Source: Nitrospira sp. (lineage in GTDB: Bacteria; Nitrospirota; Nitrospiria; Nitrospirales; Nitrospiraceae). From it: a DNA stretch of 64,000 bases. The translations under genes were made by a program, and so were the position numbers. The first letter of the stretch is position 1, and each line of letters begins with the position of its first letter. The notes under the pieces were generated by a model. It saw only the letters and a list, made by a program, of their open reading frames with translations, did no database searches and had not been told where the DNA came from. The DNA lies in the NCBI GenBank assembly GCA_030123565.1, contig CP126122.1, positions 3,114,800 to 3,178,799 of the forward strand, given 5' to 3'. Positions 35,750 to 44,416 of this stretch are shown here, in pieces.

Positions 35750-36832
35750 TCAGGAGAGAGCCTGTTGCTCTCGCCCGATCCGTCCGTCGAACCGATCGGA
35801 AGATTTGAACGGTTCGTATGTCCCTGCCTTCGCATAGGGCGCCATGCGGGTCCGCAAGGCCTGCATCTCGGCCACGGTCATCGGGGTGAACCGACGCGCA
35901 ACGGCAAGATTTTGCCTGAGCACCGATTGCGAATCGATGCCGCTCACGACCGTCGCCACCGGCAGGCTCAACACATAGCGCAAGGCCTCCTCGGCGGTGA
36001 CGAGGCCTTGCTTGACGGCATCGGCCGTTCCGCTCAGCGACTTCATCGCCAACGGAGCAATGCCGCGCTGGTTCAGGACCGGCAGCACCTCCTGCTCGAA
36101 ACTGCGGTGGGTGCCGTCGAAGACGTTGAGCGGCAACTGGCAGGCATCGAACGGAAAATCCTGCGCCAGCATCTTGAGGTGAATCTTCGGATCCTTGTGG
36201 CCGGTAAATCCGATAAAGCGAACCTTGCCCTGCCGTTTCGCGTCGAGCAGCGCCTCTGCCGCGCCGCCCGGCGCAAAATGCCGGTCGGGATCATTCTCGT
36301 AGATCACTTCATGGATCTGCCAGAGATCCAGATAGTCCGTTCGCAACCGGCGCAGGGACTCTTCCAGTTGCTGCATGGCGACCTTCTTGTCGCGGCCGTG
36401 CGAACAGACCTTCGTCATGAGAAAGACCTGTTGTCGGCGGCCCTGCAATCCCTTTCCCATCCGTTCCTCGGAGATGCCGCGGTTGTATTCCCAGGCATTG
36501 TCCATGAAGGTGATGCCGGCGTCGATGGCTTCATGCAGCACCCGAACGGCTTCGGCCTCCCCCTCAATGCGCCCCAGATGGGCGCCGCCGAAACAGAGGG
36601 CCGACACCTCCACGCCTGTCTTCCCCAACATGCGCCGCGGAACCGTTCTCTCGGAATGGTCCGAGCCGGACTCGGACGGGGCCACGGAGGTCCCGCCCTC
36701 CGCCAGGGCCCGGGCCAGTCCTTGCGGGTCGTTCAAGACGATCGCTGCTCCCGCCGCACCGAGCGTTTTCAGAACCTGGCGCCGGTCAAGACTGTTCGAC
36801 CAGAAATTTTCCGATTTCCTGTCGTCGGCCAC
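35750..36832 (-). CDS. Tat-signal aldo/keto reductase
   Basis: A 360-residue reductase with an N-terminal twin-arginine-like signal (DRRQVLKTLGAAGAAIVL) and a low-complexity spacer, then the aldo/keto reductase barrel beginning RRMLGKTGVEVSALCFGG. Catalytic positions are present: Asp and Tyr in FMDNAWEYNRG, Lys in FLMTKVCSHG, His in LWQIHEVIY. Export of a folded NADPH-type enzyme is unusual; in many bacteria such proteins are membrane-tethered or the signal is vestigial. It lies upstream of the Crp/Fnr gene. Confidence 0.88.
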   Translation of the reverse strand: MADDRKSENFWSNSLDRRQVLKTLGAAGAAIVLNDPQGLARALAEGGTSVAPSESGSDHSERTVPRRMLGKTGVEVSALCFGGAHLGRIEGEAEAVRVLHEAIDAGITFMDNAWEYNRGISEERMGKGLQGRRQQVFLMTKVCSHGRDKKVAMQQLEESLRRLRTDYLDLWQIHEVIYENDPDRHFAPGGAAEALLDAKRQGKVRFIGFTGHKDPKIHLKMLAQDFPFDACQLPLNVFDGTHRSFEQEVLPVLNQRGIAPLAMKSLSGTADAVKQGLVTAEEALRYVLSLPVATVVSGIDSQSVLRQNLAVARRFTPMTVAEMQALRTRMAPYAKAGTYEPFKSSDRFDGRIGREQQALS

Positions 36833-36910
36833 GGCGATGTATTTCTCCCCTCCATCTTATGGCTTGCTGGGGACGTGCAGATCGATTGTACGGCCATTCG
36901 CTCTGTCGGT

Positions 36911-38164
36911 TCAACAAGGTGGATGGTGGGAGGTCTGCCGCAGCGTTTTGAACAGTCGAGCCACACGCCCCGGGTGGGCCAAGAAACTCGGGTCATGCAG
37001 CAACGCGCTCCCGGCAACGACCCAGGCCCTTCTGGGAGAACCGGACTTCAAGGCGACCGCCGCAGCCGACAGCAAGTTGCCTAAGAGTTGCCGCTTGTCG
37101 GTCTGTGAGTTCATTTCGGTTCCGGCTATCTTCTCTTCAATTTCAACCCAGAACGACTTCACCGCCTGTTCCGGCCTGGGTGACTCCACTGCCAGGGCAC
37201 CGGCCACCCGTTCCAGCGATTGAACGATCACCGGTTCCGTCAAAAGCCAGGGAGCCTTCTGCAAGGCCGTGATGAGATATTGCCGCGTAGACGCGACTCC
37301 CGCAATCCACCATCGCTGCCCCGCGACCGTCGCGCAGACCGCCGCCCGTGCCTTCCGTCTGATACTCTCTGCCTCCGGAGTCGAGGGAAGCCGCTCCAGC
37401 GCCCGCTCAACGATCGGGGTCAGCCGCTGCTCATTGGTGCCATTGACAATGTTGCTGTACCACTTGCCCTTTTTTGAAAACCGTCCATGCGCTACAGGCC
37501 CGCCGGCTAAAAACAGCCATGGCGTCAGCGCCGCCAACCTGAGCGCCATGTCATAATGTTCCATCGTCCGGTGACTTTCATCGAACCATCCGGCCGCCTC
37601 GAACAATTCGCGCCGCACCAGCCAGGTCGGGGGATGGAGGAAATCATCCGTCCGCGTCAGAAAATCTTCGAAGACCTGTCCGGACGGAGCCGAGTCCGGC
37701 CAGATCAACAGCGGAACGTCGCCGCCCGTCACCACGCTTTGACCATACAACACCCCGACCTCGGGATGGGCTTCGAGGATCGGCACCTGTACCATCAGCT
37801 TGTGCGTCAGGAACTCGTCGTCATCGTCAAGCAACGCCACGTATTTACCTTTCGCACAACGGATACCGGCATTTCGGGCGCCGGACGCACCTCGATTTTC
37901 AGGCAACCTGATATAACGCACAGCAGGGAACTCCGCCACCACCTCTGCTGTCTGATCGGGAGAACAATCGTCGACCACGATGATCTCAAGGTCAAAAAGC
38001 TCTCCGGCCTTCTCTTGAGCCAGAGCTGAGAGAATGGCCTTCTTGAGCAACGATCCTCTGTTGTAGGTCGGGATGACGATGCTGACGAGCACACGGTCGG
38101 AGGTCGTTTCGACGGCTTCAGGCCGGCATTCATGACCCAGGGTCGCCGTGCTGTGCATTGTCAT
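36911..38164 (-). CDS. family 2 glycosyltransferase
   Basis: A 417-residue enzyme with a GT-A fold in the first 240 residues: VSIVIPTYNRGSLLKKAI, the nucleotide-binding IIVVDDCSPDQT, NRGASGARNAGI and the metal site LLDDDDEF. The rest is helical, includes the probable acceptor segment HYDMALRLAALTPWLFLAGG, and has no membrane segment. It transfers sugars from NDP-sugars to an unknown acceptor. No polysaccharide cluster surrounds it. The Tat aldo/keto reductase gene follows 78 bp downstream. Confidence 0.9.
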   Translation of the reverse strand: MTMHSTATLGHECRPEAVETTSDRVLVSIVIPTYNRGSLLKKAILSALAQEKAGELFDLEIIVVDDCSPDQTAEVVAEFPAVRYIRLPENRGASGARNAGIRCAKGKYVALLDDDDEFLTHKLMVQVPILEAHPEVGVLYGQSVVTGGDVPLLIWPDSAPSGQVFEDFLTRTDDFLHPPTWLVRRELFEAAGWFDESHRTMEHYDMALRLAALTPWLFLAGGPVAHGRFSKKGKWYSNIVNGTNEQRLTPIVERALERLPSTPEAESIRRKARAAVCATVAGQRWWIAGVASTRQYLITALQKAPWLLTEPVIVQSLERVAGALAVESPRPEQAVKSFWVEIEEKIAGTEMNSQTDKRQLLGNLLSAAAVALKSGSPRRAWVVAGSALLHDPSFLAHPGRVARLFKTLRQTSHHPPC

Positions 38165-38773
38165 ACAACCACCTCTGCTGGTCCTACGGGGGAAAACAAC
38201 AACTCATCGTGATGATGGATGAGGTGAGTTGCCGCATGGAAGCCGCTAGCGAGTATGGGCGAGCACATCGGCCGGACCTCTCGCCCGATTGAGAAGCCCA
38301 TCATTGGGTGGAAACGCATGCTGAAGTTGTGTGTTGACGACAACTCGTGAAAATTTTTGGGTGACGAACCATTTCTTCTCAAACACCCTGCCACGTCAAG
38401 GCCGTATCATTTTCAACCACTAATATCAGAAGAGTAAAAAAAGGCAATTCACATGCCGAATAGGCCGAGATGCGAGAAGTGGCTGATTGGAAAAGGAGAG
38501 AGGTCTCGTGATTCTAAAAAACGGAGCGATATCGCACAGACCGCACAGTGCGAGAATCTTGTCGGTAAAGCTCTGACAGCGAGCGATCTCTCCTCAGGGG
38601 AATAATCAGTCGGCTTCTCCGTATTGTTTCTTTTTGATACGGACGGCTGAAGAATGGGGGATGAGTCCTCGCCGATGTTCCCGAGAGGTTCCTTGGGTGA
38701 ATACGGGGGCCCGATCTGAAGGCCGGGCCCTCGGTTCACGGAAGCGGACTCGCGCCGACAAGACAGGTCTCCG
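38165..38773. other. 609-bp intergenic region; inverted repeat at 38708-38731
   Basis: No convincing gene is present; a minus-strand frame at 38449-38739 has no recognisable content or ribosome site. The middle (38380-38460) is A/T-rich and may hold the glycosyltransferase promoter. Near the right end, GGGCCCG and CGGGCCC arms with a 10-base loop lie downstream of the cupredoxin gene and may act as its terminator, although no T-tract follows. Confidence 0.45.
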
Positions 38774-39628
38774 TTACTTCACGGTAAATTCCGTCGTCAT
38801 CCCTTTCGCAAAGTGCGGCTGACCTGTAGCCGGGTCAGGAAAAAAACAGATCAGACCATAACGCCCCGGCTCGAACCGTGCGGTGAAAAATGCGTGCTCG
38901 CCTGTCGTGAGTCCGACCACCCCACCGATTGGTTTGCCGGGAGGAGGGCCGGACGCGCCTGGTTCGAATGCCGCTGCAAAATCTTTCGCCGAGGCTCCGG
39001 GGTCGAGCTTCAAGACGACGACCTCATGCGGTTGAGTCCCATGGTTCATCACCTGAATCGTGTGGGAGCCCGTCGTCACCGCTCGGGAGAGGCCAAAGCG
39101 GAAGTCGGCCTGCGTGATCGTCAGCCCGGCGTTCGGTTCGGAGACCAGGGCCGGTTTCGGACCCTTGACAGTCAGCGGCTTCTGCATCCCGAGGGCCATA
39201 TGCGGCACTCCCTCCTTGTTGGGAATGATGCAGATCAGCACGTATTCGCCCTCCTCGAGTGTCATCGTAGCCATGGCCTCACTGCCGGGCAGAACGGCAT
39301 TCGGGCCGCCGGCGAACTTGATCCACCGCGGCAACCGTCCTGGATCCGTCTTGATCGCCGCACGAAAATCTGCCGCCGTTTTCCCCTGCAGGAGTTTGAG
39401 CAGTTGAATGTGGTGCAGATCCTGTCCTTTATTGACGACCTGCAGCGTGGCCACTCCGGCCGGAATGAAGTCTGGGCCGGAAAATCCGTAATCATCAGCC
39501 ACGAAGATAATGGGAGAGTCGTCGGTGCGAGGACCGGCGACGGCTCGAGGGCCATCCGCCCAATCCAGGGCGGATGCGAGCATCAGGAAGAGCAGCAAGG
39601 TGACGAATCGAGACGACGTGCGCAACAT
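38774..39628 (-). CDS. secreted tandem cupredoxin-like protein
   Basis: A 284-residue exported protein; the ATG at 39628 has GGAGGTTCCC directly upstream, and a signal peptide is present. The mature protein has two similar halves. Each carries an early histidine (LHHIQLL; QPHEVVVL) and a Cys...His-x4-Met cluster (CIIPNKEGVPHMALGM; CFFPDPATGQPHFAKGM). The Cys-His-Met order and the His-x4-Met spacing are those of type 1 copper sites, and the Cys-His distance is close to that in copper nitrite reductase. A periplasmic electron carrier or copper-binding protein is inferred. It is divergent from the flavin-barrel genes. Confidence 0.75.
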   Translation of the reverse strand: MLRTSSRFVTLLLFLMLASALDWADGPRAVAGPRTDDSPIIFVADDYGFSGPDFIPAGVATLQVVNKGQDLHHIQLLKLLQGKTAADFRAAIKTDPGRLPRWIKFAGGPNAVLPGSEAMATMTLEEGEYVLICIIPNKEGVPHMALGMQKPLTVKGPKPALVSEPNAGLTITQADFRFGLSRAVTTGSHTIQVMNHGTQPHEVVVLKLDPGASAKDFAAAFEPGASGPPPGKPIGGVVGLTTGEHAFFTARFEPGRYGLICFFPDPATGQPHFAKGMTTEFTVK

Positions 39629-39803
39629 GGGAACCTCCTTCCGGTTCTGCAAGGCCGAGATGAGCGATCCAGCAAGGTCTTGAGCGGTGCGGCCATCACC
39701 CTCAGGCAGGGCGAACCCTAACATGAGGAGCCGAGCAGCGGTTCCTAAGAATATGCTATCGTTCGCCTAATTATTTCTTAACGTCGCCGGTTCATCCGCA
39801 TCT

Positions 39804-40259
39804 ATGATTCCTCAGCAGGTCTGCGACCTTCTTCAAACCGGAGTCTCCGTCATCGTCGGCACCCGCGACGTCGCTCTCATACCGGAATCCACCAGAGCCT
39901 GGGGCATCTGCGTGGGACGGGATCGCGCATCGGTCACCATCTTCCTCACGGAAGCGATTTCGCGAAAGACGCTTCAGAACTTGAGAGAGAACGGGCTGGT
40001 GGCGATCAGTTGCACCAGGCCGACCGACCATGTGGCCTGTCAACTCAAAGGACGCCTGCGCAAGATCCGACCGACGAGCCAACGCGATCAAGCCGGCAGC
40101 AAGAGCTGGCACCGCGAATTCGCGGGGGAACTCGTCGCCATCGGTGTCCCGGCCGACCTGTGCGAGGCCTGGATCACCGAGCCGGCCCTGGCCATCGACA
40201 TCGACGTGACCGACGTCTTCCACCAAACCCCTGGTCCCGGTGCCGGAGAAAAGGTCTGA
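39804..40259 (+). CDS. pyridoxamine-phosphate-oxidase-like split-barrel protein
   Basis: A 151-residue soluble protein with the FMN-binding split-barrel pattern: VSVIVGTRDVALIPESTRAW, RASVTIFLTEA, and NGLVAISCTRPTDHVACQLK. Related domains bind FMN, F420 or haem, and many do not oxidise pyridoxamine. The next gene starts 3 bp after its stop and also begins with a split-barrel domain, so the two are one transcript and may work together. Confidence 0.78.
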   Translation: MIPQQVCDLLQTGVSVIVGTRDVALIPESTRAWGICVGRDRASVTIFLTEAISRKTLQNLRENGLVAISCTRPTDHVACQLKGRLRKIRPTSQRDQAGSKSWHREFAGELVAIGVPADLCEAWITEPALAIDIDVTDVFHQTPGPGAGEKV

Positions 40260-40262
40260 GCC

Positions 40263-41651
40263 ATGGAGGACAGCCCGCCGCAGCTGGAGGATCTCTGGCC
40301 CTGTTTCCAAGGGATCATCCCTGCCGCCTTGAGCACCTGTTCGCAAGACGGCACGCCGAATATCACGTTCATCAGTCAGGTCTACTACGTCGATGCCACC
40401 CACGTGGCGATCTCGCATCAGTTTTTCAACAAGACCCATCGGAACGTGCGAGAGAATCCCCTGGCCTGCGCCATGATGCTCGACCCCCGGACCCTGCAGG
40501 CCCACCGCCTCTATCTCCGCTATCAGCATTCCGAATCCTCAGGTCCCCTTTTCGAGTCGATGTCGCTGCAGTTGCAGGCAATCGCCTCCCACGCCGGCAT
40601 GACCGACGTCTTCAAGCTACGCGCCGCCGATGTGTATGAAGTGCTGCGCATCGAACGGGTGAACGGATTCACCAGGCTGCCCGCTCCACCACCCTCGGAA
40701 CGACCCTCGCGCCTGTTCGTCGATCAAGACCTCGAATCATTGCGGCTTTTCGCCGAACGCCTGAACCGCGCCGAACTGCTCGATGGCCTGCTGGAAACCT
40801 CGCTCCAGCTGCTCGATGAGTTGTTCGGCTTCCGCCATTCGATGATCCTGCTGGCCGATGAACGACATGCGAAACTGTTCACGATTGCGAGTCACGGCTA
40901 CTCTGAACACGGCGTGGGCTCCGAAGTCGGCATCGGAGAGGGCTTGATCGGCATGGTGGCCCGAGCCGGACGCGCGCTCCGACTGTCGGCGATCGATCAT
41001 AGTCTTCGCTATGCCCGCGCGGTGCGAGACCGCGCAGAAGCCGCCGCAGGGGCCGAAGCCGTCTGTCGGGAAATCCCGCTCCCCGGCCTCCCTGGTGCGG
41101 CAGGCCAGATCGCCGTCCCGCTCGTGGCCCGCAATCGCCTGATCGGCGTGCTCGCAGTCGAGAGCTCGGAACCCCTCGCCTTCATGGCTCGCGAAGACAC
41201 GATCCTGACGATCATCGCGGCACAACTGGCAGCCGGAATCGAACAACGCAGCCGCGACATAGAGGAGTCTCCTTCCTCCACACTCGCGCGGACCACGCCG
41301 GCGCGCGCCGCCGGCCCATCACCGCTCAGCCGGCACTTCTGCTTCTTTCACCGAGACGACTGTGTCTTTGTGGACGGCGACTACCTGATTCGTAACGTGC
41401 CGGGCCGCATCCTCTGGCGCCTGCTCACGCAACAGCGCGATGAGGGCCGATCCGAGTTCACGAACCGTGAACTTCGAATGGATTCCTGGCTCGGGCTCCC
41501 TGAAATCAAGGACAACTTGGAATGCCGGCTGATTCTGCTGCGCAAGCGAATGGAACAGAAGTGCCCGGAGGTCAGACTGGTTCCCCGAGGGCGCGGCCGG
41601 TTCGCTCTCGAAACGGACGTGGCGATCGAACTGTCGGAGAGAGAGACATAA
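40263..41651 (+). CDS. split-barrel / GAF / winged-helix fusion regulator
   Basis: A 462-residue fusion. Residues 1-145 are a pyridoxamine-oxidase-like barrel (IIPAALSTCSQDGTPNITFI, NPLACAMMLDP). Residues 165-335 form a GAF domain (GEGLIGMVARAGRALRLS, IAVPLVARNRLIGVLAVES). Residues 365-455 look like an OmpR-type winged helix (VDGDYLIRNVPGRILWRLL, FTNRELRMD, NLECRLILLRKRME, RGRGRFALE). The combination suggests a one-component transcription factor sensing flavin/redox or another GAF ligand, without phosphorylation. Co-transcribed with the small split-barrel gene and located across from the cupredoxin gene. Confidence 0.82.
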   Translation: MEDSPPQLEDLWPCFQGIIPAALSTCSQDGTPNITFISQVYYVDATHVAISHQFFNKTHRNVRENPLACAMMLDPRTLQAHRLYLRYQHSESSGPLFESMSLQLQAIASHAGMTDVFKLRAADVYEVLRIERVNGFTRLPAPPPSERPSRLFVDQDLESLRLFAERLNRAELLDGLLETSLQLLDELFGFRHSMILLADERHAKLFTIASHGYSEHGVGSEVGIGEGLIGMVARAGRALRLSAIDHSLRYARAVRDRAEAAAGAEAVCREIPLPGLPGAAGQIAVPLVARNRLIGVLAVESSEPLAFMAREDTILTIIAAQLAAGIEQRSRDIEESPSSTLARTTPARAAGPSPLSRHFCFFHRDDCVFVDGDYLIRNVPGRILWRLLTQQRDEGRSEFTNRELRMDSWLGLPEIKDNLECRLILLRKRMEQKCPEVRLVPRGRGRFALETDVAIELSERET

Positions 41652-41835
41652 TCCGTGCCACCCAGCCCGCTCTGTCATCAGTCCTGTGACACCACTATAG
41701 CGGGTCCCGGGCGGATCTGCCGAACGATCTCGTCCGGCAGGAGCGAGGCATCGACTACCAAGGCATCGGCGGGCTTATCCAGAATCGCGAACCGGCCGGC
41801 CGGAAGTTCACCTTCACATATGACTTGGATCGTCT

Positions 41836-42153
41836 AGCAGGCTGCGGAAACATTCGATTATTGCGTCAGACGCCGCGATCAGCTCACGTGCCGTCTCGGT
41901 GTCAGAATCGCCCGCAGGATGCGCAACAAGGACGTCCAGCAAGGCCGCAGCGAGGTGCACGGCGCGATGAATAAAGATCTCCACGTCTGTGCACGCCGGC
42001 GAGACGGTGAGCCGGCAGTGTCTTAGAGGCGAATCGTCCCATTCTTACCCGCCCACCCTGAGCCTGCCGGGACAGGCTCGGTGCCCATGGCCGTACGGTG
42101 AGCGTCTGCGCGATGCGAGAACGCCGCTGGCGGACTTTTTCCGCATCCTGCTA
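41836..42153. repeat. family A palindromic element with terminal inverted repeats, copy 2
   Basis: The termini TAGCAGGCTGCGGAAA (41836) and TTTCCGCATCCTGCTA (ending 42153) are inverted repeats with one mismatch. The left 100 bases align with copy 1 at 34723, including the shared GTCCAGCAAGGCCGCAGCGAG. The centre differs from copy 1 and holds the 39-base module also found at 23151-23189. The right end abuts codon 4 or so of a GIY-YIG gene. The copy lies downstream of the GAF regulator gene. Confidence 0.78.
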
Positions 42154-42390
42154 TATCTTGGAATGTACCGACGGGAGTCTCTATACCGGAATCACGAATG
42201 ATATGGAGCGCCGCATGAAAGAACATGCGACCGGAAAGGGCGCAAAATACACCACGTGTCGCGGTCCGTTCAAAGTGGGCTATACCGAATAGCTCGATAC
42301 CAAAGGCGCTGCATTACAACGCGAAGCCGCGATCAAGGCGATGGACCGATCCGCGAAAGTGGCACTGATCTCAGCCGTGTTATGGCCCAG
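42152..42390 (+). pseudogene. GIY-YIG nuclease-domain gene, 5' end replaced and interrupted by a stop
   Basis: The frame reads YILECTDGSLYTGITNDMER, then HATGKGAKYTTCRGPFKVGY: the UPF0213-type GIY-YIG domain. A TAG follows at 42290, after which the same frame continues with the expected LDTKGAALQREAAIKAMDRS and KVALI. The first few codons are missing because a repeat element ends exactly there. The gene is therefore inactive on two counts. Confidence 0.85.
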
Positions 42391-42546
42391 CAGTACATGT
42401 GCCGCCAGGCCTTACTCCCTCTCAACCTCACGTCGCTGGCCCCCGAAATGAGTATGTCCAAAATCGAAAGATGGAAACCAGCTAAATCTTAGGAAACAAT
42501 GTATCAACGACGGGAGAGATCACAAGCTGAGATCTTTGACCTCATG

Positions 42547-43152
42547 TTAAACAGAGAACCATTCGCGAAGTTGCCCTCGCAGGATGCCGAACGCCTCGTC
42601 CGTGCACTTTTGTAAACTTATCTTGCTCGCAATGTGTTGGTAGAGAGCAGACGACCTGGGTGAACCGGATGTCTTCAAGACTGCCTCAAAGGCTTCCTTT
42701 GGGCGCGAAGGCTTATCATTCAATTCAAAATGAAAACCCTGGTTTCGTAGCCAATCTCTGATACCTATGTCCTTCGACCAATCAATTGCTGACTTGATTG
42801 AGTTGTCAGAACCCCACACCCAAGCATCCAACTCTGGCTCAATTACTATTGCCCTTGCCGCATTGTTCCAGCACGCTCTCAATTTTTCATTCAATACATC
42901 TTCTAGGGCACGAGCACCGGAGAGCGCACTTCCGCTTCCCTCATAGTCCATCACTAGGAGAGCGTGTTTGAAGCGGTGGCGCTCCAACACCAGCATATCG
43001 ACCCCAAACTTTCTAACTCCACCATCACGACCAGGATGAACACGGAATTCAAATTCAATGGGTGTGATCCCCAAAGCCTCTGGACGTTCCAATGCTCCCT
43101 TAAGTGCAAACTGAGCATTTTTATCCGCGACCAGCAGAACAAGGTCTTTCAT
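42547..43152 (-). CDS. TOPRIM-like partner of AAA ATPase (putative defence effector)
   Basis: A 201-residue soluble protein from the ATG at 43152, one base after the ATPase stop. It has the spacing of a TOPRIM-like fold: a first strand KDLVLLVADKN, then ALLVMDYEGSGS with an acidic D-x-E, and IVIEPELDAWVWG, which resembles the DUF4276/DUF4435 group. The first-strand Glu usual in nucleases appears to be Ala or Asp. Such small proteins pair with AAA15 ATPases in PARIS-like and methylation-associated (MAD3/MAD4) systems. Composition is A/T-richer than the surroundings. The role as effector is inferred from this pairing. Confidence 0.7.
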   Translation of the reverse strand: MKDLVLLVADKNAQFALKGALERPEALGITPIEFEFRVHPGRDGGVRKFGVDMLVLERHRFKHALLVMDYEGSGSALSGARALEDVLNEKLRACWNNAARAIVIEPELDAWVWGSDNSIKSAIDWSKDIGIRDWLRNQGFHFELNDKPSRPKEAFEAVLKTSGSPRSSALYQHIASKISLQKCTDEAFGILRGQLREWFSV

Positions 43153-43153
43153 T

Positions 43154-44416
43154 CTAACTGAGGATTCCTGAGGCGAATAACATACCGAAGTCAGGCTCAC
43201 CCTTTTTCCAGTCTCTCAGAGCTGGATGTCGGTCGCCAGATACGATGTCTGTCGCCCCGGCCTTGTCCTTGGCAAAACAGAGAACTTCCCTTGGCTCTAA
43301 CATGTTCAATGCGACGGGGCTGTGAGTAGCGACCAGCACTTGGCTACGATAAATTGATGACAAAGATTGTAGAACAGTCTCGATAGCGCGCGGATGGATA
43401 CCATTTTCCGGTTCTTCTATGAGAAACGTACCTTCAAAGTCGTGTAAATAGGCTGGGATCGTCAGCGTCAGCAATCGCAATGTTCCATCCGAGACTAGCC
43501 ATGAAGGTACCTTTGCACCGTTCATATACTCAATAACAAGGTATCGGTGTTTGTCTTCTTGTCGTTCGATTGAATCGACGTCTTTAATATCCTCAAGAGC
43601 GGTTCTTACATGATCTAACCATGCGCGAAAACGTTTCTGATCTTGGCGCAGATCAGCAAGGACCCAGGGCAAATTCGAACCGTCTGTCTGGAAACGCCGC
43701 CCTAATCCTGGAGGGCTCGGCTGCCTAATAATTTGACTGTTTAAGACGAACTTTTGCACCCCTTCCTCCAACATGGTACGGAACCAGGTGCTAACTGGAA
43801 AACTCTCGGCATCTGCGGGAATGTTAGCCAAAGCACTAGTTTTTCTTCCAAGCTTATAAGAAGGCTTGAAGGATTTCTTTTTACCCTCCGGATAATAGTT
43901 GTCATTGCCTCCAGGCTTTTTGCTCAACGCCATAGAGACACTTCTACTGGATCGGCAGAAAATCGATCGGATGTCCGCTTGGAAAGCAGGAAAATGATCT
44001 CTGATCTCGATCTGAGGCTCAGATTTGTCCGCTTGAAGCCACAGTATTTCATGGTCAAGGCCGATTTCATTGTTCTTCGAATCCAGCGCGATCTCAACCT
44101 CATACCTAACCCGATTGAAACGAGATTTCTCAGGGTCCATCTCTTTCTTCACAGCTGCAGGAATCTCGGCCTCAACCGCAAGTTGGAAAGAATGTCCCAA
44201 TCCCATCCACAAAAGTTTCTCGAAATCGCCGCTTCTCTCTTGAATAGATCGAAGTACATCGCCTCGATTCTTCACTAAGTCGCCAAGGAATCCAATCACG
44301 TCTAGAAATGTCGTCTTGCCACTTGCATTCGGTCCCACTAAGGCGCGGAAGGGTCCTAACGATTGATCCACGGACTTGAGGCAGCGAAAGGAGGAAGCTT
44401 GAATGCGGGTAAACAT
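43154..44416 (-). CDS. AAA15/OLD-like ABC-type ATPase (putative defence sensor)
   Basis: A 420-residue ATPase from the ATG at 44416 (frame open to 44512). Walker A is GPNASGKT (28-35) after the family opening FTRIQASSFRCLKSVDQSLG. The late motifs are the ABC-like VSDGTLRLLTLTIP, Walker B GTFLIEEPENGIHP and the switch VATHSPVALNML. The middle is variable and low in similarity to known families. This is the single-domain OLD-like class that senses invaders in two-gene defence modules. The partner TOPRIM-like gene follows after 1 bp. No methyltransferase or toxin gene is found beside it. Confidence 0.85.
   Translation of the reverse strand: MFTRIQASSFRCLKSVDQSLGPFRALVGPNASGKTTFLDVIGFLGDLVKNRGDVLRSIQERSGDFEKLLWMGLGHSFQLAVEAEIPAAVKKEMDPEKSRFNRVRYEVEIALDSKNNEIGLDHEILWLQADKSEPQIEIRDHFPAFQADIRSIFCRSSRSVSMALSKKPGGNDNYYPEGKKKSFKPSYKLGRKTSALANIPADAESFPVSTWFRTMLEEGVQKFVLNSQIIRQPSPPGLGRRFQTDGSNLPWVLADLRQDQKRFRAWLDHVRTALEDIKDVDSIERQEDKHRYLVIEYMNGAKVPSWLVSDGTLRLLTLTIPAYLHDFEGTFLIEEPENGIHPRAIETVLQSLSSIYRSQVLVATHSPVALNMLEPREVLCFAKDKAGATDIVSGDRHPALRDWKKGEPDFGMLFASGILS

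Noticed and set aside
35750-36832. Quinone-reductase or iron-sulfur protein suggested by the Tat signal
   Set aside because: The body of the protein is a standard aldo/keto reductase barrel with all catalytic positions and no cofactor-binding cysteines.
38449-38739. Minus-strand 96-codon frame
   Set aside because: No ribosome site, no recognisable domain, and it overlaps a probable terminator hairpin.
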